A DNA stretch of 64,000 nucleotides from IMG/VR virus record IMGVR_UViG_3300048798_000032, positions 1 through 64,000 of that record. The stretch is one strand, 5' to 3'. The notes under the pieces are model-generated. The model made no database searches and was not told the origin of the DNA. It worked only from the letters and a program-made list of their open reading frames with translations. Source of the stretch: a virus. The translations under genes and the position numbers were made by a program. Shown in pieces: positions 7,848 to 16,121 of the stretch. The number at the start of each line of letters is the position of its first letter. Positions within the stretch are counted from its first letter, which is position 1.

Positions 7848-8417
7848 TTACGCCTTAGCCGCGAGACCAGCCAGGAACTCGTCAATCACCCAGTTGCGCC
7901 GCGCGTCGGCCAGCGCGTTGTGCTCACCCTCGGCCTGCTGCGGAACCTTTGGGTTGCCGAGCCGCTCGCACTCCTGCTTCAGGTCGTTCGTCCACATCGG
8001 GACACCCTTGGGCAGGCTGACCATGGTTCCCCAGAGCTGGCAGAGCGCCACATGGTCATACGCCCCGTACCAGGCCCACAGCGACGGGTCAGGCGTGGCG
8101 AGGATGAAGTCGCGGACCTCGTTGGCGATCAGCCAGCGGGGACGCACGTCCGAGTTGTACCGGTCGATGGCGAACGCCCACCGCTTTCCCGAGGCCGGCC
8201 CCATCTTTGTGATGAGATCGGGCAGCGTGCCGCATGGCATCAGCGGCAGCGAGGGCACGACGTTTTCACATAGCCAGTCGCTATCGGCAATGCGGTCCCA
8301 GTCCGCATCGGCATTGACCGCGTAGTATTGGCGGCCGTCCTCGGCGACCATGCCGATCGAGATCAGGTCGATCGTGTGGCCGTCCTCAAGGAACTCGGTG
8401 TCGTACCAGATGCGCAT
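7848..8417 (-). CDS. RNase AS-like 3'-5' exoribonuclease
   Basis: A 189-residue DEDDh-type exonuclease resembling mycobacterial Rv2179c (RNase AS). The first acidic pair is D6/E8 in YDTEFLEDG, followed by VNADADWDRI. The middle Asp is in YGAYDHVAL, and the final His/Asp pair is in EHNALADARRN. In mycobacteria this family removes adenylate-containing RNA tails. Actinophages often carry a copy, possibly for RNA turnover. It ends 3 bases before the terL start. Confidence 0.82.
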   Translation of the reverse strand: MRIWYDTEFLEDGHTIDLISIGMVAEDGRQYYAVNADADWDRIADSDWLCENVVPSLPLMPCGTLPDLITKMGPASGKRWAFAIDRYNSDVRPRWLIANEVRDFILATPDPSLWAWYGAYDHVALCQLWGTMVSLPKGVPMWTNDLKQECERLGNPKVPQQAEGEHNALADARRNWVIDEFLAGLAAKA

Positions 8418-8758
8418 CAGACGACCCGCTGGAGAAATCGGCAGCCGACCATCGTGCCCTCGTCGTTGCGCACTTCGGCGAACGGGGCCAGAAGGTCACC
8501 GCGATGGCAGGCCAGGGCAACGACCAGCGAGACGATGTAGTCGGTGTCCTTCTCGCGCGGCGGGAGGTCGTGGACGTGGCCGTACTCCACCAGCTCGCAC
8601 CTGCGCCCGCTCTGCGGTGACAGGCTCGTGCCCAGCTCGATCACGGCGACGCGCGCCACCGTGCCCGATGGCGGGATGACCTCCTCGGGGCCGTCCGCGA
8701 TCGTGCGCTCCGGGCCGTAGACCGCGATCGGGTGCGGGGTCAGGTTGACGAGAGTCAC
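8417..8758 (-). CDS. NLTPHPI-type conserved protein
   Basis: A 113-residue protein starting MTLVNLTPHPIAVYGPE. This N-terminal motif marks a small, widespread family of unknown function in bacteria and phages, with the later conserved segments DTDYIVSLVVALA and GCRFLQRV. It overlaps both neighbours by a few bases. No catalytic role known. Confidence 0.7.
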   Translation of the reverse strand: MTLVNLTPHPIAVYGPERTIADGPEEVIPPSGTVARVAVIELGTSLSPQSGRRCELVEYGHVHDLPPREKDTDYIVSLVVALACHRGDLLAPFAEVRNDEGTMVGCRFLQRVV

Positions 8759-9054
8759 GGCGCATCACCGTCAATGTCGTGCTCGGCCCCGATGACCACC
8801 CGGCGGGCGAACAGCGTCAGCGTGACCCTGACGACATCGGCGGGCCCACCAAGCTCCATCTCGTGAATCTTGATGCCGTGCTGGGCAACAAGGAGCGCCT
8901 GCCCGTTGATCCGCACCTCGTCGGGGACGACTATCGAGCCACCTGCCGTGTCATCTGTCCGCAGGCCGCGCTCAACGATCTCAATAACGGCAGCGGGAGG
9001 CAGAGGCGCGGTCCCGGGACGTCCCACGGTCCCCGGGTAGTCACCGGAACCCAT
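8755..9054 (-). CDS. Phage hypothetical protein
   Basis: A 99-residue protein. The ATG at 9054 is chosen because it shares ATGA with the terS stop. The second half alternates hydrophobic and charged residues (VPDEVRINGQALLVAQHGIKIHEM), suggesting a beta-rich fold. Not recognised. Confidence 0.6.
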   Translation of the reverse strand: MGSGDYPGTVGRPGTAPLPPAAVIEIVERGLRTDDTAGGSIVVPDEVRINGQALLVAQHGIKIHEMELGGPADVVRVTLTLFARRVVIGAEHDIDGDAP

Positions 9055-9518
9055 CAGGCACCCCCGGCGAGCTTCTTGCGCCACGACTGCATGCTCGCCA
9101 CACCAGCCGCCTTGTCCGGGTCGTCCTTCCCGGCCTTCTCCAGCTCAATCCGGACCCGGCGCCGGTCCCCTTCGGTCACCAGCAGGCGCGCCGTGTGCGA
9201 CGACCACGACGCGAACAGCATCGCCGACAGTTTCTCCGCGTCCAGCATCTCCGACAGAACCTCAGCGGCGACGTACGCCTCCATCCAGTCCGAGGCTTCA
9301 TACCACGCGCTCTGGCCCGAGAAGCGCAGCGCCTGGTACCACTTCTTCGCTGTCGGATGCCACTCACTGTCAGCCAGCGGCACCCTGAAAGTCCCCCGTG
9401 GTGACGGTGTGCCACCCGGGGGGCCGGGACGGGCCGTGGGGGCCTTGTCCGTGGGCTCAGCCTTATGGTGCCCATGCCGCTGATCAGTCCTCTTCGGGAC
9501 CGGGCCGCGTGCTGCCAT
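9054..9518 (-). CDS. terS: Terminase small subunit
   Basis: A 154-residue DNA-recognition subunit of the packaging terminase. It starts MAARGPVPKRTDQRHGHHK, the usual N-terminus of actinophage terminase small subunits, and carries the family core WHPTAKKWYQALRFSGQS followed by YEASDWMEAYVAAEVL and a basic helical C-terminus. The ATG at 9518, with GGGAG about 10 bases upstream, is preferred to a TTG three codons earlier. Confidence 0.82.
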   Translation of the reverse strand: MAARGPVPKRTDQRHGHHKAEPTDKAPTARPGPPGGTPSPRGTFRVPLADSEWHPTAKKWYQALRFSGQSAWYEASDWMEAYVAAEVLSEMLDAEKLSAMLFASWSSHTARLLVTEGDRRRVRIELEKAGKDDPDKAAGVASMQSWRKKLAGGA

Positions 9519-9780
9519 GATCGTCAACTCCCGTTGCGGGATCCGCGGTGGCTGCCGTTGCGGCTGCCAGCGCCTTTGCCTGCCTTACCTCACGTGCTGC
9601 CGGGACACCCTCCAGCCAGGGAAGGAACATCTCAGCGATCCGGATCGTCGCCGTCGCGGCCTGATCCGGATGCCGGTCCACCTTCCCCGGCGGGGCGGCT
9701 GGCCCGATCAGCGCCGCAGCCGCCACCAGGGCAGCCCGGCGCGACGCCGCCAGAGCTTCCCGGGCCGCAGCGGCGTCCAC
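9484..9780 (-). CDS. Phage hypothetical, Ala-rich helical
   Basis: A 98-residue protein from GTG, mostly alpha-helical with an Ala-rich N-terminus and an IRIAEMFLPWLEGV core, ending in an acidic tail. It overlaps the 5' end of terS by 35 bases. Unknown function. Confidence 0.5.
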   Translation of the reverse strand: MDAAAAREALAASRRAALVAAAALIGPAAPPGKVDRHPDQAATATIRIAEMFLPWLEGVPAAREVRQAKALAAATAATADPATGVDDHGSTRPGPEED

Positions 9781-9786
9781 GGCGGC

Positions 9787-10152
9787 CTAACTGATCACGT
9801 TCGCGTTGATGCCCGGGTCATCCTGGCCGTCGTCGGCGACCAGCGGCCCCCGGCGCGTCTCCCGGTGCATCCCCGGGTACGCCGAAGGATGCAGCGCCGC
9901 CTCTTCCTCGCGCTTCAGCCGGGCCTCCTGCTGCTCCCTGGACTCCGCGGCACCCGGGACATCACCGGGAAGCCGGGCGTGCAGCTCGTCCACCGTTGGC
10001 GTCCGCTCAGGCACCGGCTGCGGGTGGCCGGCGGGTTCTGATGTCCCCGCGCCCGTGCTGCTAGCCGGCGGGGCATTCTCCTTCACCGGCACCCCCGGCG
10101 TACCTGGCGTGGCGGGTCCCGGCTTCGGGTCAGGCGTCTTCGCGTCAGTCAT
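9787..10152 (-). CDS. Phage Pro-rich disordered protein
   Basis: A 121-residue protein. ATG 10152 has AAGGA six bases upstream. The first 55 residues are Pro/Thr/Ala-rich (TPDPKPGPATPGTPG), followed by the charged helix ESREQQEARLKREEEAAL and an acidic end. First gene of the leftward packaging operon, bordering the TGTTCCGG array. Function unknown. Confidence 0.55.
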   Translation of the reverse strand: MTDAKTPDPKPGPATPGTPGVPVKENAPPASSTGAGTSEPAGHPQPVPERTPTVDELHARLPGDVPGAAESREQQEARLKREEEAALHPSAYPGMHRETRRGPLVADDGQDDPGINANVIS

Positions 10153-10177
10153 GACCATTCCTTTCGCTACAGCGCAA

Positions 10178-10762
10178 TGTTCCGGTGTCCCATTGTTCCG
10201 GTGCGCGAAATGCGCCGCCGTTGTTCCGGCTGTTCCGCCCATTCCCGCGGGCTAGCCGGAACATTGCGCAATTTTTGGCCAATCGCCTTTCTTGGCGCAC
10301 CTTTTCAGCCGCCGCAGGCTTCAAAAAGCGGGGCGATTCTGCCACGCTATGACGTGCCGGTCGCGCGCCGGCTCAGCTAGGGGGCCAGTCCCCACGCCCC
10401 CCTGCCGGTGCGGCGATGTTCCGGCCGCAGCGCGGCACTGTTCCGGTCACTGCCTGTCCACCGACCGGGCATCGCGCCGCAGGTCAGCCGGCGTTCCAGC
10501 CGGTGCCGACCCAAGCGGCTGGTGGCGAGCCCGGCGCGGCTGTGCCGCACGCTGCGGAGCTGCTGGCCTGGTACTCGGCCTGATGGTGAGCGGCTGTCCT
10601 GGTGGCACCCAGAATGCCGCTGGCGGCTGTTCCGGCAATGGAACGCAGGCTCGTGCGCGGGGCGCTGTTCCGGTCTCGCGTTCCGGCTGTTCCGCTTGTT
10701 CCGGTCAATTGACGCCGGATGTTCCGGTGAATGGCGCAGAGGAATTGACATTGACCGGAACG
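10178..10762. repeat. TGTTCCGG repeat array (operator or origin)
   Basis: Between the leftward gene at 10152 and the rightward gene at 10849 there are ten exact TGTTCCGG octamers: + strand starts 10178, 10194, 10222, 10417, 10439, 10628, 10666, 10697 and 10720, and one inverted at 10256. Near copies are at 10231, 10679, 10688 and 10755. Spacings of 9 or 16 bp recur. The inverted copy at 10755 lies between the -35 and -10 of a promoter. No convincing gene lies in these 696 bases. Confidence 0.8.
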
Positions 10763-10773
10763 GCGCGCATACT
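10745..10773 (+). promoter_or_regulatory. Rightward promoter with embedded repeat
   Basis: TTGACA (10745-10750), 17 bases, CATACT (10768-10773). The spacer contains CCGGAACG (10755-10762), a near-copy of the array repeat, so a protein binding it would block polymerase. Drives the lipoprotein/clamp/ATPase group. Confidence 0.65.
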
Positions 10774-10848
10774 GAGGACATAAGCGAGGCCCGCGCAACG
10801 GGAATTGCCGGGCCTCATGATCACAGATGAACCGTTGGAGGTTCTGTG

Positions 10849-11079
10849 ATGAGGAAGATTCTAGCCGCTCTCGTGCTGGCCGTCACGCTGGCCGGATGCG
10901 GTACGGTGCATCACCAGCCGGCGGGATGCGTCTCGCCGTCTGAGCCTGCCGGGACTGCGATTCAGGTCAACGGGGATGGCAGCGCGGTCGTTGCCCCGTC
11001 GCTGGACGTGGCCAACTACGTGTGCGTGTCCACTGGTGCCCGGTTCACCTGGGTTGCCACTGCGGTGCCGGTCCGGTGA
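10849..11079 (+). CDS. Small lipoprotein
   Basis: A 76-residue protein with a lipoprotein signal: MRK, a hydrophobic run (ILAALVLAVTLAGC) and the lipobox LAGC at about residue 18. The mature part has about 58 residues and two further cysteines. The ATG at 10849 is 7 bases after GGAGG; a GTG one codon earlier is possible. First gene of the rightward early group. Superinfection exclusion is one possible role, but nothing in the sequence proves it. Confidence 0.65.
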   Translation: MRKILAALVLAVTLAGCGTVHHQPAGCVSPSEPAGTAIQVNGDGSAVVAPSLDVANYVCVSTGARFTWVATAVPVR

Positions 11080-11312
11080 GCACCACCACGAAGCACACCT
11101 GCGGTGGCCCGGTGTTCGGCCGCAAGACGCCCGGGTGCCCGCGCTGTGACGAGCTGACCGCCGGCGCGGCCCCGGTCGTGCAGGCGTGGCGCTCACGTCC
11201 CACCAGGGCGCAGGAAGACGCTCAGCGGTGCGCCGAGATCAGGGCTCACTTCGCTGGCGGGCGGCACAACTCCGGTGGCTGTGGCCCGGTCTGCACGTTC
11301 GGGGAGTGGTGA
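11076..11312 (+). CDS. Actinophage zinc-ribbon protein
   Basis: A 78-residue protein from the GTG of a GTGA overlap. HTCGGPVFGRKTPGCPRC near the N-terminus is a frequent motif of small actinophage proteins and forms a CxnCPxC zinc ribbon; a second Cys pair (GGCGPVC) is near the C-terminus. Possibly binds nucleic acid; function unknown. Confidence 0.75.
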   Translation: MSTTTKHTCGGPVFGRKTPGCPRCDELTAGAAPVVQAWRSRPTRAQEDAQRCAEIRAHFAGGRHNSGGCGPVCTFGEW

Positions 11313-11401
11313 TCATGAGCCGCCTCGTGTGGCACGGCCACAACCTGATCGCGTTCTGGTTCTGCCGTCTGGGCGAGCGTTTGATGGGCGGCTCACGGTG
11401 A
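11309..11401 (+). CDS. 30-residue coupled small protein
   Basis: Start at GTG 11309 (GTGA overlap) or ATG 11315. Contains MSRLVWHGHNLIAFWFC, amphipathic and partly hydrophobic. Its stop shares GTGA with the next gene. Not recognised. Confidence 0.5.
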   Translation: MIMSRLVWHGHNLIAFWFCRLGERLMGGSR

Positions 11402-11628
11402 GCCCCGTGACCGACCGGACGCTGGCGCTGGCCGAGCTGGCCGAGCTCCACCACAACGAGTGGACGCTAGAGCAGACCGCGCTGTGGCTGGACGCGTGCC
11501 AGAGCGCGGACATGGAGTCATGGGCTAACGAGCGCGCCGGCGAGGAAGATTTCGCGGCTCAGTTGCGTCCGTCCGCGGTGCTGGCAGCCGAGTGGTCGGC
11601 TGAGGCCAGCATGGCTACTCAAAAGTAA
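11398..11628 (+). CDS. Small helical phage protein
   Basis: A 76-residue acidic, helical protein starting at the GTG of a GTGA overlap (VSPVTDRTLALAELAEL). Contains WTLEQTALWLDAC and DMESWANERAGEEDF. Unknown function. Confidence 0.6.
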   Translation: MSPVTDRTLALAELAELHHNEWTLEQTALWLDACQSADMESWANERAGEEDFAAQLRPSAVLAAEWSAEASMATQK

Positions 11629-11695
11629 CGTCCCGGTGCTGGTTGCACAGCGCCGGGACGGGCGAACCATCCGAGACCACTGGAGGGTCTAAGAC

Positions 11696-12841
11696 ATGTC
11701 CACCGTAACAGGCTTGAAGATCACCGTGAACCGCGCCGAGTTCGCTGCCGCGGTCGCGTTCGCCGGCAAGGCACTTCCGCGCAGCCCGGCTGCCGCGGTG
11801 CTCGCAGGCATGCGGCTTGAGGTCGCTGACGGGCACCTGACCGTCGCCGCGTTCGACTATGACGAAGCGCGCCGCGTGCACGTCGCCGGCGAGTTCGCTG
11901 AGTCTGGCGTGATCCTGGTGAACGGCGCGCAACTCTCAGCGGTCGTCAAGGGCATGGCCAAGGGCAAGACCGTCACGGCCGAACTTGAGGCTGGCGGCAA
12001 CGGCCTGACGCTGCGGTGCGCTGGCGCTGTCTCGCAACTGGCCGCGCTGCCGCTGGACGACTACCCGGCGCTGCCGCCGATGCCCGCACTGTCAGGCACC
12101 GTAGACGGTACCGCGTTTGCCCGGTCAGTGGCCCGTGTCGCCGTGGCGGCGAGCCGCGATGACACGCTGCCCGTGCTCACGTGCGTCCAGCTTGAGACCG
12201 GCACCGGTTCGCTCACGCTGGCCGCCACCGACCGCTACCGGCTGGCGACGGATGAACTGCACTGGACGCCGGCCGGGCTGGACGCTGAGTCGGGCCGGTA
12301 CCTCGTGCCGGCAGCGGCGCTGACCGCGTTCGCGAAAGGCTGCAGCGGCAAGGTGACCGTGCACTTCGGCACCGATCCCCGCACTCCTGCCGGTCACGCC
12401 GGTTTCAGCGACGGCACGCGCGAGATGATCGTGCACTGCATGGGCGGCGAGTATGTGAGGTACAGCCAGATCCTGCCGGGCAGCTGCGAGGCGTCGGCCG
12501 TGCTGGACGCCAGTGCACTGGCTGGTGCCGTCAAGCGCGCTGGCGCGATGGTTGAGCGCAACATGCCGGTGCGGCTCACGTTCGACGGCTGCACGTCGGT
12601 GGTCACGGTGACTGCGGTGCGTGATGGTGCTGTCGCCAGCACTGAGCATGTTCCCGCCGAGTTCACCGGAACGCCGCTGGATGCCGGCTACAACCCGGCG
12701 TATCTCGGCTCGCTGCTGAGCGGCGTTGACGGTACCGCGCGGCTCAGTTTCAACGGTGCCACCAAGCCAGTCCAGGTGACCAGCAACAGCAGTAAGGACG
12801 CCTACCGGGCGATCTGCATGCCGATCCAGAATGCAGCCTGA
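11696..12841 (+). CDS. dnaN: DNA polymerase III beta-type sliding clamp
   Basis: A 381-residue phage copy of the bacterial beta clamp, the ring that tethers the replicative polymerase to DNA. All three repeated domains are visible: ITVNRAEFAAAVAFAGKAL at the start, FARSVARVAVAASRDDTLPVL near 142 and ASALAGAVKRAGAM near 270, with the typical ATDRYRLATDEL segment near 182. A GGAGGG site lies 9 bases upstream. The C-terminal end (AICMPIQ) resembles the VMPMRL hydrophobic C-terminus of cellular clamps. It suggests the element directs its own replisome assembly. Confidence 0.9.
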   Translation: MSTVTGLKITVNRAEFAAAVAFAGKALPRSPAAAVLAGMRLEVADGHLTVAAFDYDEARRVHVAGEFAESGVILVNGAQLSAVVKGMAKGKTVTAELEAGGNGLTLRCAGAVSQLAALPLDDYPALPPMPALSGTVDGTAFARSVARVAVAASRDDTLPVLTCVQLETGTGSLTLAATDRYRLATDELHWTPAGLDAESGRYLVPAAALTAFAKGCSGKVTVHFGTDPRTPAGHAGFSDGTREMIVHCMGGEYVRYSQILPGSCEASAVLDASALAGAVKRAGAMVERNMPVRLTFDGCTSVVTVTAVRDGAVASTEHVPAEFTGTPLDAGYNPAYLGSLLSGVDGTARLSFNGATKPVQVTSNSSKDAYRAICMPIQNAA

Positions 12842-12979
12842 CCCGCCCAGCCTGACCGGTATCCAAGCCGGGACCCTCGTGCGAACCGGGGGGCACGCAC
12901 GTGCCAAGCCTTCAGGCCACCAGCATGAGCCGATGGCCTGAGTCATCCCCAGATACCGCCAGGAAGTGGAGACACGATC

Positions 12980-14332
12980 ATGATAGACCAGGAAGCCATC
13001 ATCGACGCGGAACTAGTGGACGACGACAGCGCGGGCACGGCGGTTGCGGAAACGCGCCCGCGTGCCTCCATGGCCGTTGCCCGGCACGAGGAGCAGATCG
13101 ACGGGGCGTGGCTGCTGAACCTTGCGGACGCCTGGATCGGGCGGCACTGCTATATGTCCGATGCGGCGCGGCACACGCTGGCGCTGTGGACGATGGCGCA
13201 GCACTTCCGCAGCAATGGCCGGATGATCTGGGAGAAGTTCGGTCACCTGCTGTTCATCGCCGAGACGCCCGGATCGGGCAAGTCGACCGCGATGACGATC
13301 GGCGGCTACCTGTGCGCGCCGTGGTTCTTCGGGCTCGACCTGAACCCGACAGCACCAGGGCTCTGCATGACGATCGGGCAGGAGCACGCCGTGGTGTGCA
13401 TCGACGAGGCGCACCGGCTGATCGGGCCGAAGGGCACGAAGAAGGCCGACGTCGTGACGATCATGTGCGGCTCGTTCGAGAAGAACGGCTCGTACCTGAA
13501 CGGGCGCGGCGGCAAGGCGACCCGCGTCAGGGTGTGGTCGCCCATGATGATCGCCGCGAAGAAGGACCCGTTCCTGACCAGCGCCGGCGAGGAGATCAGC
13601 GACGTGATCGACCGCTCGGTGCTGATCATGATGTCCAAGCCGCCCGCCGACGACGACCCGGAGAATCCCGCGCTCATGCCGCTGACGGCCGAGACGGAGA
13701 TGATGGGCGCCCAGATCGCCGCACGCGCCGCCGCGTGGGCCGCTCAGGCAATGGCCGACCCTGACCGGATGCGCACTGCCATGGCCGCCGCGCGGACGGC
13801 TGCGGCACAGACTGGGCTGGTGGGCCGTGACGCTGACGTGTGGCTGGCCATGTTCACCGTCGCCGCGCTGGCCTCACCCGGTCATCTGGAGGTGGCCTGC
13901 CAGGCCGCCGCGGAGTTGCGGCTGCACCGCCCGGCCGCGCAGGAGGTGGAGACCGACCCGCTGCGCGAACTGGAGGCCGGTCTCATGCGGGACGGCGCAC
14001 CGCTCGGCTGGGGTGCTGCTGTCACGCCAGCCAGGGTGCACGAGGTTCCGGTGGCGGCCGCAGCCGGCGAGGCGGCCGGGTCAGCCGATCCGCAGATCCT
14101 CGGGGACATCGCGGATGTGTGGCCGGATGGTGAGGCGAAGATGGCGAGCGCCGGCCTGGTGGCGCGGCTCGGCTGGGATGTGAGCGGCCCCGATGAGGTG
14201 CGCACCGCCCAGCGGGAGCTGGCGGCGCTGCTGAAGCCGCACGGCGTGGTCCCGGTCAAGGTCCGGATCGGTGACCGGACGGTGTGGGGATACCGGCTCG
14301 CGGACTTTCCGGCGCTGGCGATGGCTGCGTAA
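12980..14332 (+). CDS. DUF3631-like replication ATPase
   Basis: A 450-residue P-loop ATPase. Walker A is AETPGSGKST (about 95-104) and Walker B is VVCIDEAHRL (about 138-147). RVRVWSPMMIAAKKDPFL and DVIDRSVLIMMSKP follow, as in the DUF3631 ATPase domain found next to primases in actinobacterial phages and conjugative elements. The C-terminal 80 residues (DIADVWPDGEAKMASAGLVARL...) look like a winged helix. It lies just after the clamp gene, supporting a role as helicase or primase-associated motor. Confidence 0.8.
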   Translation: MIDQEAIIDAELVDDDSAGTAVAETRPRASMAVARHEEQIDGAWLLNLADAWIGRHCYMSDAARHTLALWTMAQHFRSNGRMIWEKFGHLLFIAETPGSGKSTAMTIGGYLCAPWFFGLDLNPTAPGLCMTIGQEHAVVCIDEAHRLIGPKGTKKADVVTIMCGSFEKNGSYLNGRGGKATRVRVWSPMMIAAKKDPFLTSAGEEISDVIDRSVLIMMSKPPADDDPENPALMPLTAETEMMGAQIAARAAAWAAQAMADPDRMRTAMAAARTAAAQTGLVGRDADVWLAMFTVAALASPGHLEVACQAAAELRLHRPAAQEVETDPLRELEAGLMRDGAPLGWGAAVTPARVHEVPVAAAAGEAAGSADPQILGDIADVWPDGEAKMASAGLVARLGWDVSGPDEVRTAQRELAALLKPHGVVPVKVRIGDRTVWGYRLADFPALAMAA

Positions 14333-14343
14333 GCCGCACCACC

Positions 14344-14390
14344 AGGAAACTGCCTGTCACCTGCGCAAACGGGTGGCGGGCAGGTTTCCT
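14344..14390 (+). terminator. Long hairpin after replication ATPase
   Basis: An imperfect inverted repeat AGGAAAC...GCCTGTCACC / GGGTGGCGGGCAGGTTTCCT with a loop of about 9 bases, 11 bases after the ATPase stop. There is no T-tract, as is common in actinobacteria. Likely ends the 10.8-14.3 kb transcript. Confidence 0.6.
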
Positions 14391-14439
14391 GTGTACACGG
14401 TGTGCAGAAACGTACAGTCAGTCAGGAACCATGAACGAG

Positions 14440-14497
14440 TTGACGTCCTCCCCGGCCTGAAGGCGCGGGGATTCCTGCTGCGCGGCTCACGCCGCGC
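14440..14497 (-). repeat. Right end / omega-RNA scaffold of copy 1
   Basis: Read on the - strand: inverted repeat GCGCGGC..GCCGCGC and hairpin CCCCG-cgccttcaggc-CGGGG, ending GACGTCAA. In TnpB systems this region is the 3' scaffold of the guide RNA, with the guide read from the DNA just beyond the end (here 14439 and leftward). It is 98% identical to the orphan at 4676-4733. Confidence 0.7.
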
Positions 14498-15683
14498 TCC
14501 GGTGGGTTCCTGTTTCACGGACAGCCGCCGGGGCAAGCCCCGGCCTTACGCCGTCTCCGCAGGCGTTTAGAGTGTCCCTGCGTCCCAGGGCCACTATGTT
14601 CCGGGCCGCGTTGACGTCCCGGTCATGCGCTGCTCCGCACCCGCCGCACGTCCATGCGCGGACACTCAGCGGCTTCGGGCCGTCCTTCACGCCGCACACC
14701 GAGCACACCTGCGACGTGGGCTCGAACCGGCCGATCTTGCCAAAGGTGCGGCAATGCCGGGCGGCCTTGTATTCCAGCATTCCGGTGAAGGTGGCCCACC
14801 CGGCGTCGTGCACTGACTTGGCCAGCCTCGTGCGCGCCAGGCCCCTGACGCACAGATCCTCCACGTACACCGCTTGGTTTTCGCGGATGATGCGCGTGGA
14901 TTCCTTGTGCAGCCAGTCCCGGCGCGAGTCGGCCACGTGGGCGTGGACCCTGGCGACCCTAACCCGGGCCTTGGTGCGGTTGCTGCTGCCCTTGGCCTTG
15001 CGGGACAGGGCCTGCTGCGCCTTGCGGAGCTTCCGCTCAGCCCGGCGCAGGAACTTCGGGGAGGCGACCTTCCGGCCATCCGACAGGACCGCGAAGTGGG
15101 TCAGCCCGAGGTCGACGCCTACCTCAGTACCCACCTCGGGGAGTGGGTCACCGGGGACCTCGACCACGAACGAGGCGAAGTACCGGCCCGCCGCGTCCTT
15201 GGTCACGGTCACGCTGGACGGTTCGGCGGGGAGCGGGCGGGACCAGCGGACTGGTATGTCCCCGATCTTCGGCAGCCGCAGATTCCCGTTCGGGAGCACC
15301 TTGAACCGGGCGTTGGCGGTGAACCGGGCCGACTGACGGTGGTCCTTGCGGGACCGGAACCGCGGTGGTGCCACCTTCGGCCCCTTCCGCTTACCCGTGG
15401 CGGAGGCGAAGAAGTTCCGGTAGGCGGTGTTCAGGTCCGCGAGGGCCTGCTGAAGCACCACCGACGACACGTTGCCCAGCCACGCCCGTTCCGGGGTGGT
15501 CTTGACAGTGGTCAGCTGGGCCGACAACTCGGCGTCGGTGATGTACGGCTCCCCGGCGGCGAATGCTTCCCGCCGCGCGGCCAGCGCGTCGTTGAACACC
15601 ACCCGGGTGCAGCCGAACGCCCGGCCGAGGCCCTGCCGGTGCCGGGGGGCCGGGTCGAGGCGGTAGTTGTACCGGAGCTGCAC
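14487..15683 (-). CDS. tnpB: TnpB RNA-guided nuclease (IS605 family)
   Basis: A 398-residue TnpB, ancestor-type of Cas12. RuvC residues are intact: D191 (GVDLGL), E275 (VEDLCV) and D354 (AAHDRD). The zinc ribbon uses C327, C330, C346 and C349. TnpB cuts the empty donor site under omega-RNA guidance, which helps keep the transposon. The GTG at 15683 is chosen because a TATACT -10 lies 6 bases upstream, predicting a leaderless mRNA. The reading frame continues further upstream without a credible start. Confidence 0.88.
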   Translation of the reverse strand: MQLRYNYRLDPAPRHRQGLGRAFGCTRVVFNDALAARREAFAAGEPYITDAELSAQLTTVKTTPERAWLGNVSSVVLQQALADLNTAYRNFFASATGKRKGPKVAPPRFRSRKDHRQSARFTANARFKVLPNGNLRLPKIGDIPVRWSRPLPAEPSSVTVTKDAAGRYFASFVVEVPGDPLPEVGTEVGVDLGLTHFAVLSDGRKVASPKFLRRAERKLRKAQQALSRKAKGSSNRTKARVRVARVHAHVADSRRDWLHKESTRIIRENQAVYVEDLCVRGLARTRLAKSVHDAGWATFTGMLEYKAARHCRTFGKIGRFEPTSQVCSVCGVKDGPKPLSVRAWTCGGCGAAHDRDVNAARNIVALGRRDTLNACGDGVRPGLAPAAVRETGTHRSAA

Positions 15684-15689
15684 CCGCTC

Positions 15690-15697
15690 AGTATAAT
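15690..15697. promoter_or_regulatory. Overlapping divergent -10 elements, tnpA/tnpB
   Basis: TATAAT (15692-15697, + strand) lies 7 bases before tnpA ATG 15705; TATACT (15690-15695, - strand) lies 6 bases before tnpB GTG 15683. The two hexamers share four base pairs, so polymerase cannot occupy both. Both mRNAs would be leaderless. Confidence 0.65.
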
Positions 15698-15704
15698 TGG
15701 TTTT

Positions 15705-16121
15705 ATGGCCGAGTACGGCACCGTACGCACTGGCAGGCATTGTGTTTTCATCCTGCACGCACACTTGGTTTTCGTCACCAAATACCGGCATCAGGTGTTC
15801 ACCGCCGCGCACCTGGAACGCATGGAGGAGATCATGCGGGACGTGTGCGCGGACTTCGGCACCGAACTGGCCGAGTTCAACGGCGAGGCAAACCACGTCC
15901 ACCTACTGGTGAACTTCCCGCCCACCGTGGCCCTCTCCCGGCTGGTCAACAGCCTCAAAGGCGTCTCGTCCCGCCGGCTGCGGCAGGAGTTCCCCAGCCT
16001 CGTAAGGCACTACTGGCGGGCTAAGCGACTGTGGTCCGGGTCGTACTTCGCCGGATCGGTCGGCGGGGCACCCATCAGCGTCCTGCGCCAGTACATCGAG
16101 CAGCAAGACCGGCCGGCTTAG
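15705..16121 (+). CDS. tnpA: TnpA Y1 HUH transposase (IS200/IS605)
   Basis: A 138-residue single-strand transposase. The HUH motif is H64-V-H66 in GEANHVHLLVN and the catalytic tyrosine is probably Y130 in VLRQYIEQQ. Length and layout (LHAHLVFVTKYRHQVF at the start) are typical for the family. Acts as a dimer to excise and insert the element as single-stranded DNA through the hairpins at its ends. Confidence 0.9.
   Translation: MAEYGTVRTGRHCVFILHAHLVFVTKYRHQVFTAAHLERMEEIMRDVCADFGTELAEFNGEANHVHLLVNFPPTVALSRLVNSLKGVSSRRLRQEFPSLVRHYWRAKRLWSGSYFAGSVGGAPISVLRQYIEQQDRPA

Noticed and set aside
10377-10781. Leftward 134-residue frame in the TGTTCCGG array
   Set aside because: Its repeated RNSRN residues are just the translated repeat; no ribosome binding site or family features.
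14874-15704. Upstream part of the long rightward frame ending in tnpA
   Set aside because: Antisense to tnpB; TnpA family length and the -10 at 15692 place the start at 15705.
15684-15902. N-terminal extension of tnpB of copy 1
   Set aside because: Antisense to tnpA; alignment with copy 2 and the -10 at 15690 place the start at 15683.
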